DNA from: Alistipes sp. | GTDB taxonomy: Bacteria; Bacteroidota; Bacteroidia; Bacteroidales; Rikenellaceae | Direction: 5' to 3' | NCBI GenBank assembly: GCA_017935185.1 | Contig: JAGBIC010000023.1 | Coordinates: 1 to 64,000, forward strand | DNA length: 64,000 bases | Part shown: positions 44,631 through 53,413 of the stretch, in pieces | Numbering within the stretch: position 1 is the stretch's first letter | Layout of the letters: each line of letters opens with the position of its first letter | The notes under the pieces: generated by a model | The model's input: only the letters and a program-made list of their open reading frames with translations | Told to the model about the DNA's origin: nothing | The model's database searches: none | Translations under genes and position numbers: made by a program

Positions 44631-45865
44631 TGCTTTGCTCGATAAATCAATGTTGATAAATTTTCGTTGCGGAATATGCGTCGGGCAAATGCGGCGACCT
44701 GCTCCGCTGTGAGTGATCGGTAGATGGTAACTTCTCGATTGATGAGTCCAAGGTCACCAATCATCGAGTAGTATCCCAAGTTAATGGCTTTGTTCATTAC
44801 ATTTAACTCGCCAAATAGTGTGTTTGCCTCAAACTTGTTTTTCACTTTCTCGATTTCGTATTCCGATATTTTGCCTTGGCGCAACTCCTCCATCTCCTCT
44901 TGAAAGGCTTGTAATGCCTGCTCCTCGGTGGTTGTGGGCAGAAGCTGTCCGGTGAAGACAAACATGCCGCAGTCGACATCTCCCGATATATAGGCATTTA
45001 CGCTGGCGAACAATCTCTTGCGTTTGATTAGTCTTTCATAAAGTCGGGCTGAGTCGCCGCCGGCAAGCAGGTCGGAGGTCATATCTCCCAAGAAAAAATC
45101 CTCCGATAGACGATTGCCCATGTGAAATGCTATTGTGATGGTTGTTGCTGGTACATCGCGCTCTACAATCTGTGTTCGAGCTTCGGTCTGCTCGGGCTCA
45201 ACGGGAATGGGTGCTATTGGGTGGGATGAGTCTTTGATGTGGCCGAACCACTTCTCTCCCAATTCAAAAACTCGCTCCGGCTCAATGTCGGCCGAAACCG
45301 ATAAAATAGCGTTTGACGGATGATAGAAACGGCGGTAAAATTCGGCAATCTCCTCATCTGTGGCCTGTTCGATGTGTTGAGGTGTAAGACCTATCGTGGC
45401 CCAGCGGTATGGGTGCTCTTTGTATACCAGCGCTCGCAAAAGCATGTTCAGGTCGCCATAAGGTTGATTCAGATAACGCTGCCTGAACTCCTCAATTACC
45501 ACTCTTTTCTCAATCTCACATGCCTCGTGTGAGAGGTTGAGCCCTGTCATTCTGTCGCTCTCGAGCCATAAGGCGGTTTCAATATTGTCGGTTGGCAGGG
45601 TGATGTAAAAATCGGTATAATCGTTGTTGGTAAAAGCGTTGTTCTCGCCACATGCCATCTGAACGGGAGTATCAAAAACGGGTACATTGTGTGTGCCTCG
45701 AAACATCAGATGCTCAAACAGGTGAGCCAATCCCGTGCGATGCGGCTGCTCGTTGCGGGCTCCGACTTTGTATAGCAGATTTATTGCGGCCATTGCCGAT
45801 GCTCGGTCTCGGTTTGCTATAATTGTCAGGCCATTGCTAAGCGTGGTTTGTTTATATGTAATCAT
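44627..45865 (-). CDS. M16-family zinc peptidase, active subunit
   Basis: 412 residues. The inverted zinc motif HLFEH is in RTGLAHLFEHLMFRGT near residue 50, with the downstream Glu-bearing region CEIEKRVVIEEFRQR. GGDSARLYERLIKRKRL is the C-terminal substrate-binding loop. It cleaves peptides in the cytoplasm or envelope. The substrate is unknown. It precedes and overlaps the inactive homologue, and the two likely form a heterodimer. A TAATTTTG -7 box is visible at 45911-45904. Confidence 0.9.
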   Translation of the reverse strand: MITYKQTTLSNGLTIIANRDRASAMAAINLLYKVGARNEQPHRTGLAHLFEHLMFRGTHNVPVFDTPVQMACGENNAFTNNDYTDFYITLPTDNIETALWLESDRMTGLNLSHEACEIEKRVVIEEFRQRYLNQPYGDLNMLLRALVYKEHPYRWATIGLTPQHIEQATDEEIAEFYRRFYHPSNAILSVSADIEPERVFELGEKWFGHIKDSSHPIAPIPVEPEQTEARTQIVERDVPATTITIAFHMGNRLSEDFFLGDMTSDLLAGGDSARLYERLIKRKRLFASVNAYISGDVDCGMFVFTGQLLPTTTEEQALQAFQEEMEELRQGKISEYEIEKVKNKFEANTLFGELNVMNKAINLGYYSMIGDLGLINREVTIYRSLTAEQVAAFARRIFRNENLSTLIYRAKQ

Positions 45866-46038
45866 AGTAGCAACTTAACTCCGAAAGAATTATGAATCGT
45901 CTGCAAAATTATCTATTTTTCATGAAAAAAATCCCTTCGGCTCAATAAAGTTTGCCGTCATATTGTCTGACTATCCCGACTTTTTATTTTTATGATTGAA
46001 TGAACTATTCGCTTGTTAGAATTTTAACACAAAAAAGT

Positions 46039-46069
46039 TATGAATTTTTGCGGGAATTTTGTAACTTTG
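46039..46069 (+). promoter_or_regulatory. Likely promoter of nifJ
   Basis: TATG (46039-46042, one base off TTTG), 19 bases, then a perfect TAACTTTG (46062-46069). The leader to the ATG at 46149 would be about 75 bases. Confidence 0.5.
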
Positions 46070-46148
46070 CCAAGATTTGTGGAGTATTCCGTAAAGGCAG
46101 AAATGTAAATAACGCAAAATTCATAAAATACACAAAATTACGTTACGT

Positions 46149-49100
46149 ATGTCAGAGAAGAAATTTATCACATGTGATGGTAACTATGCTGCAGCGCACA
46201 TCGCCTACAAATTTTCGGAGGTGGCTGCTATTTATCCTATCACACCCTCATCGACTATGGCAGAGTATGTCGACGAGTGGGCCGCACAAGGCCAGAAGAA
46301 TATGTTTGGTGAGACCGTAAAGGTTGTTGAGATGCAGTCAGAGGCTGGTGCTGCAGGTGCTGTACACGGCTCATTGCAGAGTGGTGCCCTTACATCAACT
46401 TTCACCGCTTCACAGGGCCTTTTGTTGATGATTCCCAATATGTATAAGATTTCAGGTGAGTTGTTGCCGGGCGTATTCCACGTTTCAGCACGTGCTTTGG
46501 CTGCGCAGTCACTCTCAATCTTTGGTGATCATCAGGATGTTATGGCTGCTCGCCAGACCGGTTTTGCCATGTTGGCAACTTCATCTGTTCAGGAGGTTAT
46601 GGATTTGGCAGGTGTTGCGCATATCGTAGCTCTTAAGGCTCGTGTGCCTTTCTTGCACTTCTTTGATGGTTTCCGTACCTCACACGAGATTCAGAAGGTG
46701 GAGGTTATCGATGACGCATCGCTTACCTCAATGCTTGACCGCGATGCCTTGAAGGCATTCCGCGCAGGTGCTTTGAATCCCAGCCATCCCGTAACTCGTG
46801 GTACAGCTCAGAACCCCGATATCTATTTCCAGACTCGTGAGGCTTCTAACAAGTTCTACAATGCTGTTCCCGATATGGTTGCCGAGACAATGGCAAAGAT
46901 TTCTGAGATTACAGGTCGTTGCTACAAGCCCTTCACATATTATGGTGCTGAGGATGCCGAGAACATCATCGTAGCTATGGGTTCTGTAACCGAGACTATC
47001 AAGGAGACTATCGATTATCTTGCAACTCAGGGCAAGAAGGTGGGTCTTATCACCGTACACCTCTATCGTCCCTTCTCAGAGAAGTATTTCTTCGATGTAG
47101 TTCCCGCAACTGTGAAGCGTGTTTGCGTTTTGGATCGTACCAAGGAGCCCGGAGCAAATGGCGAGCCCTTGTATCTTGACGTAAAGGATATGTTCTATGG
47201 CAAGGAGAATCAGCCTTTGGTTGTCGGTGGTCGCTATGGTCTCTCATCAAAGGATACCACTCCTGCTCAGATTATGGCGGTTGTTGAGAACCTCTTCGCT
47301 GCAGAGCCCAAGAACCACTTCACTGTTGGTATCAACGACGATGTTACCAACCTCTCATTGCCCGTTGGTGAGGAGATTGCTCTCGCGAAGGAGGGAACTT
47401 TCGAGGCTTTGTTCTTCGGTTTGGGCGCTGACGGTACCGTTGGTGCAAACAAGAACTCAATCAAGATTATCGGTGGTACAACCGATAAGTATTGTCAGGC
47501 ATATTTCTCATACGACTCAAAGAAGTCGGGTGGTTATACCTCATCACACTTGCGCTTTGGTGATTCACCTATCCGCTTGCCTTATTTGGTAACTACTCCT
47601 GACTTTGTGGCTTGCCACGTTCCTTCATATGTAGACAAGTATGATGTATTGAAAGGTCTTAAGAAGGGTGGTTCATTCTTGTTGAACTCTGTTCATGATG
47701 CAGCTACAACTTGTGCCACTTTGCCCGACCATATGAAGGCATATTTGGCAAAGAACAATATCAACTTCTATATCATCAATGCAACCAAGATTGCAGCCGA
47801 GTTGGGTCTGGGCTCACGTACCAACACCATCATGCAGTCGGCATTCTTCAAGATTGCAAATGTAATTCCTTTCGAGAAGGCTGTTGAGGAGATGAAGAAG
47901 GCTATCTTGAAGTCTTACGGTAAGAAGGGTGAGGATATTGTTAACATGAACTATGCTGCTGTTGATGCAGGTGGTAATGCTGTTGAGAAGGTTGAGGTTC
48001 CCGCCGAGTGGGCCTCTATCGAGGTTAAGGCAGCTGCTGCTACAGTAGATTTGTCACGTCCCGAGTTCGTTCGCAATGTTGTTGATCCTATCAACGCATT
48101 AAAGGGTGACGATCTTCCCGTATCTGCATTCAACGGTCGTGAGGATGGTACTTGGGATAATGGTACTGCTGCTTACGAGAAGCGTGGTATCGCTGTAAAT
48201 GTTCCTGAGTGGTTGGTTGACAACTGTATCCAGTGTAACCAGTGTTCTTATGTATGTCCTCATGCTGCTATCCGTCCGTTCCTTGCTACTGAGGAGGAGG
48301 CTGCAGCCAGCGGTTTGGCTTGGAAGCAGGGCTTGGGCGAGACCAAGGCATACAAGTTCCGTATTCAGGTATCACCTTTGGATTGTACCGGTTGTGGCAA
48401 CTGCGTTGACGTATGTCCTTCAAAGAACAAGGCTTTGGTTATGAAGCCTCTTGAGTCGCAGCTGGGTCAGGCCGAGAATTGGAATGCTGTAATCAAGACT
48501 GTTGGTTATAAGGAGGTTGTTGACAAGACCAAGACTGTTAAGAATTCACAGTTTGCACAGCCTTTGTTCGAGTTCTCTGGAGCTTGTGCAGGTTGTGGTG
48601 AGACTCCCTATATAAAGACTATCACCCAGCTCTTTGGCGATAAGATGATGGTTGCAAACGCAACAGGTTGTACCTCTATCTACTCTGGTTCGGCTCCCTC
48701 TACTCCTTATTGCACAAATGCTAAGGGTCAGGGCCCCGCATGGGCTAACTCACTCTTCGAGGATAATGCCGAGTTTGGTTTGGGTATGCATGTAGGCGTT
48801 GAGAAGTTGCGTGACCGTGTTCAGGCTTATATGGAGCAGGTTATTGCAGCAGAGGCGGCTCCTGCTGAATTGAAAGCTGTAATGCAGGAGTGGATCGAGA
48901 ATCGTGGCTCATCGGCGAAGTCTGCAGAGATCTCAGAGCGTCTGTTGCCTATGCTTGATGGCAATTGCGAGATCTGCCAGAAGATTCTTGAGATGAAGGA
49001 TTGGCTCGTTAAGAAGTCACAGTGGATTATCGGTGGTGACGGTTGGGGCTACGACATCGGTTTCGGTGGTGTAGACCATGTGTTGGCATCAGGTATGGAT

Positions 49101-49670
49101 GTAAATATTTTGGTGGTTGATACCGAGGTTTACTCTAACACCGGTGGTCAGTCTTCAAAGTCTACCCCCGTAGGTGCTGTCGCCAAGTTCGCATCAAGCG
49201 GTAAGCGTATCCGCAAGAAGGATTTGGGTGCTATCGCCATGACTTATGGTTATGTATATGTTGCGCAGGTATCTATCGGTGCATCACAGGCACAGTTGCT
49301 CAACGTTCTTAAGGAGGCTGAGGCTTATCCCGGTCCGTCACTCGTTATCGCTTATGCTCCCTGTATCAATCACGGTATCAAGGGCGGTATGACTCGCACC
49401 CAGACCGTAGGTAAGCAGGCTGTTGAGTGTGGTTACTGGCACTTGTGGCACTACAATCCCCAGCTCGAGGTCGAGGGTAAGAATCCTTTCGTAATGGATT
49501 CAAAGGAGCCTGATTGGTCGAAGTTCCGTGACTTCTTGATGAAGGAGGTTCGCTATACTTCTCTTCAGAAGTCATTCCCCGCAGAGGCTGAGGAACTCTT
49601 TGCTGCTGCCGAGGAGAATGCCAAGTGGCGTTACAACAGCTACCAGCGCATGGCAAAGTTGGAGTACTAA
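46149..49670 (+). CDS. nifJ: Pyruvate:ferredoxin (flavodoxin) oxidoreductase
   Basis: 1173 residues, single-chain form. Domains in order: pyrimidine-binding TPP domain (AYKFSEVAAIYPITPSSTM near 20, GLLLMIPNMYK), domain II, the gamma domain (GADGTVGANKNSIKIIG near 420), and a 2[4Fe-4S] insert with CIQCNQCSYVCP near 690 and CTGCGNCVDVCP near 745. The TPP pyrophosphate-binding domain has CAGCGETPY, GDGWGYDIGFGG and VYSNTGGQ. It oxidises pyruvate to acetyl-CoA and CO2 while reducing ferredoxin, the central step of anaerobic fermentation. It is likely the main source of the low-potential electrons an Hdr-like complex would use. Codon use is strongly biased (GAG, AAG, GGT), as expected for high expression. 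Confidence 0.97.
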   Translation: MSEKKFITCDGNYAAAHIAYKFSEVAAIYPITPSSTMAEYVDEWAAQGQKNMFGETVKVVEMQSEAGAAGAVHGSLQSGALTSTFTASQGLLLMIPNMYKISGELLPGVFHVSARALAAQSLSIFGDHQDVMAARQTGFAMLATSSVQEVMDLAGVAHIVALKARVPFLHFFDGFRTSHEIQKVEVIDDASLTSMLDRDALKAFRAGALNPSHPVTRGTAQNPDIYFQTREASNKFYNAVPDMVAETMAKISEITGRCYKPFTYYGAEDAENIIVAMGSVTETIKETIDYLATQGKKVGLITVHLYRPFSEKYFFDVVPATVKRVCVLDRTKEPGANGEPLYLDVKDMFYGKENQPLVVGGRYGLSSKDTTPAQIMAVVENLFAAEPKNHFTVGINDDVTNLSLPVGEEIALAKEGTFEALFFGLGADGTVGANKNSIKIIGGTTDKYCQAYFSYDSKKSGGYTSSHLRFGDSPIRLPYLVTTPDFVACHVPSYVDKYDVLKGLKKGGSFLLNSVHDAATTCATLPDHMKAYLAKNNINFYIINATKIAAELGLGSRTNTIMQSAFFKIANVIPFEKAVEEMKKAILKSYGKKGEDIVNMNYAAVDAGGNAVEKVEVPAEWASIEVKAAAATVDLSRPEFVRNVVDPINALKGDDLPVSAFNGREDGTWDNGTAAYEKRGIAVNVPEWLVDNCIQCNQCSYVCPHAAIRPFLATEEEAAASGLAWKQGLGETKAYKFRIQVSPLDCTGCGNCVDVCPSKNKALVMKPLESQLGQAENWNAVIKTVGYKEVVDKTKTVKNSQFAQPLFEFSGACAGCGETPYIKTITQLFGDKMMVANATGCTSIYSGSAPSTPYCTNAKGQGPAWANSLFEDNAEFGLGMHVGVEKLRDRVQAYMEQVIAAEAAPAELKAVMQEWIENRGSSAKSAEISERLLPMLDGNCEICQKILEMKDWLVKKSQWIIGGDGWGYDIGFGGVDHVLASGMDVNILVVDTEVYSNTGGQSSKSTPVGAVAKFASSGKRIRKKDLGAIAMTYGYVYVAQVSIGASQAQLLNVLKEAEAYPGPSLVIAYAPCINHGIKGGMTRTQTVGKQAVECGYWHLWHYNPQLEVEGKNPFVMDSKEPDWSKFRDFLMKEVRYTSLQKSFPAEAEELFAAAEENAKWRYNSYQRMAKLEY

Positions 49671-49692
49671 TATTATATAATATATAGTATGC

Positions 49693-49799
49693 GAGAGCTT
49701 GTCTAACAAGTTTGATTTTTACGAGTTCACCCCCGTCAGAGTGCTTCTGATGGGGGTGATTCTCATTTTTTAAGACTTGTTAGACAGCCTCTTTTTTTT
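49693..49799 (+). terminator. Two-tier terminator of nifJ, copy A of the repeated hairpin family
   Basis: Outer arms at 49693-49711 and 49775-49791 share the words TGTCTAACAAGT and ACTTGTTAGACAG. They enclose an inner 14-bp hairpin (49727-49740 with 49746-49759, GC-rich). Eight T residues follow the outer stem. The outer arm sequence recurs in the terminators at 50474 and 56184. Confidence 0.8.
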
Positions 49800-49838
49800 G
49801 CGTATTTATGTGAAGAAATGTGCTATTTGTTGAAAATG

Positions 49839-49870
49839 TGTGGTAATAATGAATATTTTTCGTATCTTTG
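49839..49870 (+). promoter_or_regulatory. Likely promoter of the outer-membrane barrel gene
   Basis: TGTG (49839-49842, one base off TTTG), 20 bases, then TATCTTTG (49863-49870). It implies a leader of about 118 bases before the ATG at 49994. Confidence 0.5.
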
Positions 49871-49993
49871 AGAAACGATGTGTAACAAGGAAATAAGGTT
49901 ATTTTGTTGTCGGCGTGCTGTTAAATCGTTGGTTTATAGCTATTAACGCCAGATGAACATAGTAATTTTTGTTTCAAAATAATTTTTACGAAT

Positions 49994-50449
49994 ATGAAAA
50001 AATTGTTATTGTTGGCTGTGGCGGCTCTGTTTGCTGTTGCGGCATCGGCTCAAGAGGCCGGAGGTTGGGCATTTGGTCCCCGTGTTGGTATCTACACAAA
50101 TACAGGTGATACCGTGATAGGTGTTGGAGGTATGGCTCGTTATCGTTTCGATAGCAACTTGCGATTGGAACCCTCGATTACAGCTTTGTTGCATAACGGC
50201 TGCTCGGTGGACCTTAACTGTGATGCACACTATGTATTTGATATGGGCGTTGTACGTTTGTATCCTGCTGCGGGTCTTACAGTCAATGATATTGGTAAGT
50301 GGGCTGCCGGTGTAAACCTTGGAGGTGGTTTGGATTTTGATGTTGCCGATATTTTTGAAATGACGGCTGCAATAAAGTGGCAGGCCATGTTCGATGGTCC
50401 CCGCCCCAATCCTGTGGTAATAAGTGTGGGAGCGATGTTCAAATTCTAA
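49994..50449 (+). CDS. Small outer-membrane beta-barrel protein
   Basis: 151 residues with a clear signal peptide (MKKLLLLAVAALFAVAASAQ, 1-20). The mature part shows alternating hydrophobic strands (FGPRVGIYT, GVGGMARYRFD, LRLEPSITALL, VVRLYPAAGLTV, AAGVNLGGGLDFDV, ISVGAMFKF) and ends in a C-terminal Phe, the signal for outer-membrane assembly. It resembles porin-family or OmpW/OprF-barrel-like small proteins. No ligand can be inferred. It is monocistronic, between two members of the repeated terminator family. Confidence 0.8.
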   Translation: MKKLLLLAVAALFAVAASAQEAGGWAFGPRVGIYTNTGDTVIGVGGMARYRFDSNLRLEPSITALLHNGCSVDLNCDAHYVFDMGVVRLYPAAGLTVNDIGKWAAGVNLGGGLDFDVADIFEMTAAIKWQAMFDGPRPNPVVISVGAMFKF

Positions 50450-50473
50450 TTTGGCCGCCAGATATAAAAATCA

Positions 50474-50520
50474 AATAGCCTGCCTAACAAGCTTTTGTTA
50501 GGCAGGCTATTTTTTATTTT
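50474..50520 (+). terminator. Terminator of the barrel gene, copy B of the repeated hairpin family
   Basis: A perfect 18-bp stem (50474-50491 with 50496-50513) with tetraloop GCTT, followed by TTTTTTATTTTT. Its arm GCCTGCCTAACA differs by one base from the arm of copy C and closely matches copy A. Confidence 0.92.
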
Positions 50521-50524
50521 TAGA

Positions 50525-50540
50525 ACTTGTTAGACAGACT
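50525..50540 (+). repeat. Orphan third arm of the repeated terminator family
   Basis: AACTTGTTAGACAGAC directly follows terminator B and is itself followed by TTTTATTTTT. It matches the right outer arm of copy A (49775-49788: ACTTGTTAGACAG). It could pair with the left arm of copy B as an alternative, less perfect hairpin. This looks like a remnant of a longer copy-A-like element. Confidence 0.6.
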
Positions 50541-50664
50541 TTTATTTTTGCAATATAATAATCTGTAAGCTATGTAAATAGCTGTATATTAGTGGTATAT
50601 CTTATAGGTAGGTGCTGCATATTTGGAAAAATGATTTTAAAATGAAATATTTTTAGCCAAAAAG

Positions 50665-50695
50665 TTGGATGTTAAATTTTTTTAATATATATTTG
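50665..50695 (+). promoter_or_regulatory. Promoter of the threonine operon
   Basis: TTGG (50665-50668), 19 bases, then TATATTTG (50688-50695). Transcription would begin near 50701, leaving a leader of about 310 bases before thrB that contains the leader-peptide gene. Confidence 0.7.
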
Positions 50696-50715
50696 CAATA
50701 GGTTAGTGATTAAAA

Positions 50716-50859
50716 ATGGTAAACAGCAATAATATAGCAGCTATGGTTACGTCGATTACAATCGGCGTTGGTTGTTTGTATATTATTGTCGGTATTATCT
50801 CTTCTATTATTATCACGACGACCACAACAGCCACTACAATTACCCCTATGGGGGTGTAG
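50716..50859 (+). CDS. thrL: Threonine-operon leader peptide
   Basis: A 47-codon open frame (ATG 50716, stop TAG 50857-50859; an in-frame ATG at 50743 would give 38 codons). It contains 10 Thr and 11 Ile, including the run IIITTTTTATTIT at codons 31-43 (50806-50844). This is the composition of the E. coli thrL peptide, where ribosome stalling at Thr/Ile codons controls attenuation. It begins about 15 bases after the predicted transcription start and precedes thrB-thrC. It shows no sequence match to a functional protein fold. The role is inferred from composition and position. Confidence 0.8.
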   Translation: MVNSNNIAAMVTSITIGVGCLYIIVGIISSIIITTTTTATTITPMGV

Positions 50860-51014
50860 TTATCTATTGCCGATGTGGGCATAATTCTGAAATGTCACAA
50901 ATAGTTCTGTCAAGGTAACAGAAATCGGCCAAACGAAATCAGAAAATTAGAGTTCAATTTTGTTCACTTGCACGTAGTGTGCATGTGTGAATGGTATATA
51001 TTAAATTGTAAGCA
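50860..51014 (+). promoter_or_regulatory. Threonine-operon leader RNA downstream of thrL
   Basis: Two hairpins are visible: TTCTGT/ACAGAA (50905-50910 with 50918-50923), and TTCAC-TGCAC/GTGCA-GTGAA with small internal bulges (50963-50991). The leader peptide's own 3' end can pair as ACCCC/GGGGT around 50842-50855. None is followed by a convincing T-run, so the terminator half of the expected attenuator is not clear. Control may act by another mechanism, such as hiding the thrB start or Rho. Confidence 0.45.
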
Positions 51015-51944
51015 ATGAACAAAGTAAGAGTTTTTGCGCCGGCTACCGTAGCAAATATGGGTTGTGGATTTGATGTTATGGGAATGACCCTTGATGGAGT
51101 GGGCGATGTTATATCTGTGGAAGTCTTGGATGGCGAGGGTATATCTATTATAAACAATAGTGGCGTAGAGCTGCCCGAAGATGTTGATAGTAATGTGGTA
51201 ACCCCTGCCGTGAGAGCGTTGTTGGCGGCCTATGGCGAGTGTAAGAAAGTGCTGATTACTATCGAAAAGAAAATTGCCCCCGGTAGTGGTATCGGGTCAA
51301 GTGCCGCATCGTCGGCAGCTGCAGTATATGCTTTGAATGTGGCGCTTGGGCGACCATTTTCAGATGAAAGGCTAGTGGAGTTTGCCATGGAGGGTGAAAA
51401 ACTTATCAGTGGCGGAACTCCGCATGCAGACAATGTTGGCCCGTCGCTATTGGGCGGTGTGGTGCTGTTGCGTAGCTATGAACCGCTTGATATTGTTCGT
51501 CTGCCAGTGCCTGATAATTTCTGTTGTTCGGTGGCGCATCCCGAGATTATGGTAAGTACACGTATGGCGCGAGAGGTCTTGCCCAAGGAGATTCCCTTGC
51601 GCACGGCTGTGAAGCAGTGGGGAAATGTCGCGGGTCTTGTTGCCGGATTGTCACTCAAGGATGTATATTTGGTTGGTCGAGCCATGTGTGATGTAGTCGT
51701 GGAGCCATATCGTAAACGATTTATACCGCAATTTGACGAGTTGCGTGAGAAAGTGTTGGCGGTAGGAGCGTTGGCGATGAATATTTCAGGTGCGGGACCA
51801 TCAGTCTTTGCATTGTCGGCCGACATGAAAGTGGCTGAACGTGTAGGAGAAGTGATGCGTGAGCATTTTGCACAACTAGATGTGAAGTCTGATATATATG
51901 TGAGTAAGGTGTCGAATCAGGGCGCAAGAGTGTTGAATGACTAA
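51015..51944 (+). CDS. thrB: Homoserine kinase
   Basis: 309 residues, GHMP kinase fold. The N-terminus VRVFAPATVANMGCGFDVMG binds homoserine. The ATP loop APGSGIGSSAASSAAAVYAL is near residue 92. The third motif, MNISGAGPSVFAL, is near 255. It phosphorylates homoserine to O-phosphohomoserine for ThrC, which follows 11 bases later. In several Bacteroides this step is instead assigned to an ApgM-type protein, so the presence of ThrB is a useful taxonomic hint. thrA is not in this operon. Confidence 0.95.
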   Translation: MNKVRVFAPATVANMGCGFDVMGMTLDGVGDVISVEVLDGEGISIINNSGVELPEDVDSNVVTPAVRALLAAYGECKKVLITIEKKIAPGSGIGSSAASSAAAVYALNVALGRPFSDERLVEFAMEGEKLISGGTPHADNVGPSLLGGVVLLRSYEPLDIVRLPVPDNFCCSVAHPEIMVSTRMAREVLPKEIPLRTAVKQWGNVAGLVAGLSLKDVYLVGRAMCDVVVEPYRKRFIPQFDELREKVLAVGALAMNISGAGPSVFALSADMKVAERVGEVMREHFAQLDVKSDIYVSKVSNQGARVLND

Positions 51945-51955
51945 ATTTATGAGTA

Positions 51956-53242
51956 ATGAAATTTTATAGTACACGAGATAAATCGCATCTACATCGTTTG
52001 CCACTTACAGAGGCGGCCTTTGCGGGACTTGCTGCAGATGGCGGGCTATTTATGCCTGAGCGTATTCCGCTGGTTGATATGAAGCGAGTTGAGAAGCTGG
52101 CCGAGTGTTCGTATGCCGAGATGGCGTCGTATCTGGCGCAACAACTTTTTGATGACGTGCCGGCGGATGTTGTCAAGCAAGTTGTGCATGAGGCTTATGA
52201 TTTCCCAATCGTCATGAATCATTTGGGTGATAATTTCTATAATCTAGAATTGTTTCATGGGCCTACTTTTGCATTTAAGGATTTTGGGGCTCGTTTCATG
52301 GGGCGTATGCTTAATCATTTGTGCGGTGAAGAGCCTTTGACGATACTTACTGCCACATCGGGCGATACTGGCAGTGCCGTTGCTCATGGTTTTTATGGAG
52401 TAGAGGGTGTGCGTGTGGTGATTTTATATCCCGATGGTAAGGTTAGTCCATTACAAGAGGCGCAGATGACAACACTTGGTGGTAATATCTTTCCGCTTAA
52501 AGTACGTGGCAATTTTGATGATTGCCAGCGTATGGTTAAATCAGTATTTCGTAACCAATCTTTACGTGGACGTATTCGTCTTACATCTGCCAATTCAATA
52601 AATTTGTTGCGATGGATTCCACAATCATTTTATTACTTCTATGGTTATTGCATTTGGTCTTATATGACTGGTAGGGATTTTCCCGAAGTGGTTGTTCCGA
52701 GTGGTAATTATGGAAATCTTACAGCAGGAATGTTGGCCCGCAGAATGGGTTTGCCGCTTAAAGGTTTTGTGGCTGCATCAAATGCAAATGATGTAGTGCC
52801 GGAATTCTTACAAACCGAACAATACCATCCGCGTGCATCGGTACATACATTAGCCAATGCCATGGATGTTGGTGATCCGAGTAATTTTGAACGTATGATG
52901 ACATTGTGTGGAAACAATGTAAAGGCGTTGCAGACTGAAGTGCGTGGATTTTCGTGTGATGATAAACAAATAGCGGAGTCCATGGCTGAGATATATAATA
53001 AATACGATTATGTGTCGGATCCGCATAGTGCGATTGGTTATTTAGCATCCAAGCAATTAGATGTGGATGGGTTTTATCTTTCAACAGCACATGCTGCAAA
53101 ATTTGGTGAGGTTGTCAAAAATTCACTCGGAATTCAGCCACAGCTCCCAGATGTGTTGCATGAAAGTATGTTGAAATCGCGTGGTTTTGACATTATCGAG
53201 GCCAATGAGTCTGTGTTGGAGGATTTTTTGTTGAAAATGTGA
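51956..53242 (+). CDS. thrC: Threonine synthase
   Basis: 428 residues. It converts O-phosphohomoserine to threonine with PLP. The N-terminal threonine-synthase domain begins MKFYSTRDKSHLHRLPLTEA. The PLP-binding Lys is in HGPTFAFKDFGARFMGR near 108. The phosphate-binding loop is TATSGDTGSAVAHGF near 138. VPSGNYGNLTAGMLARRMGLP is typical of the E. coli-type enzyme. It is co-transcribed with thrB and ends at the terminator 53253-53289. Confidence 0.96.
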   Translation: MKFYSTRDKSHLHRLPLTEAAFAGLAADGGLFMPERIPLVDMKRVEKLAECSYAEMASYLAQQLFDDVPADVVKQVVHEAYDFPIVMNHLGDNFYNLELFHGPTFAFKDFGARFMGRMLNHLCGEEPLTILTATSGDTGSAVAHGFYGVEGVRVVILYPDGKVSPLQEAQMTTLGGNIFPLKVRGNFDDCQRMVKSVFRNQSLRGRIRLTSANSINLLRWIPQSFYYFYGYCIWSYMTGRDFPEVVVPSGNYGNLTAGMLARRMGLPLKGFVAASNANDVVPEFLQTEQYHPRASVHTLANAMDVGDPSNFERMMTLCGNNVKALQTEVRGFSCDDKQIAESMAEIYNKYDYVSDPHSAIGYLASKQLDVDGFYLSTAHAAKFGEVVKNSLGIQPQLPDVLHESMLKSRGFDIIEANESVLEDFLLKM

Positions 53243-53252
53243 GTTTTTATAT

Positions 53253-53289
53253 GTCATAGAGTCGCGAAATGAGGCTCTATGACTTTTTT
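53253..53289 (+). terminator. Terminator of the thrBC operon
   Basis: GTCATAGAG (53253-53261) pairs with CTCTATGAC (53275-53283), with a 13-base loop, then TTTTTT. Confidence 0.88.
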
Positions 53290-53321
53290 ATTCAGAAAGT
53301 TATAAATTATTTTCAGGGATG

Positions 53322-53353
53322 TTGTTATATATGAAAAATATTTACTATCTTTG
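53322..53353 (+). promoter_or_regulatory. Promoter of the rplM-rpsI ribosomal operon
   Basis: TTG (53322-53324) about 20 bases before a perfect TATCTTTG (53346-53353). The 60-base leader starts with a small hairpin (CCCG/CGGG near 53358-53373), a possible site for ribosomal-protein feedback. Confidence 0.65.
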
Positions 53354-53413
53354 CGCACCCGTAAATATGCGGGAATAGGATTACAAAACAAGTTATTAAC
53401 TTAAACGTAAAAG

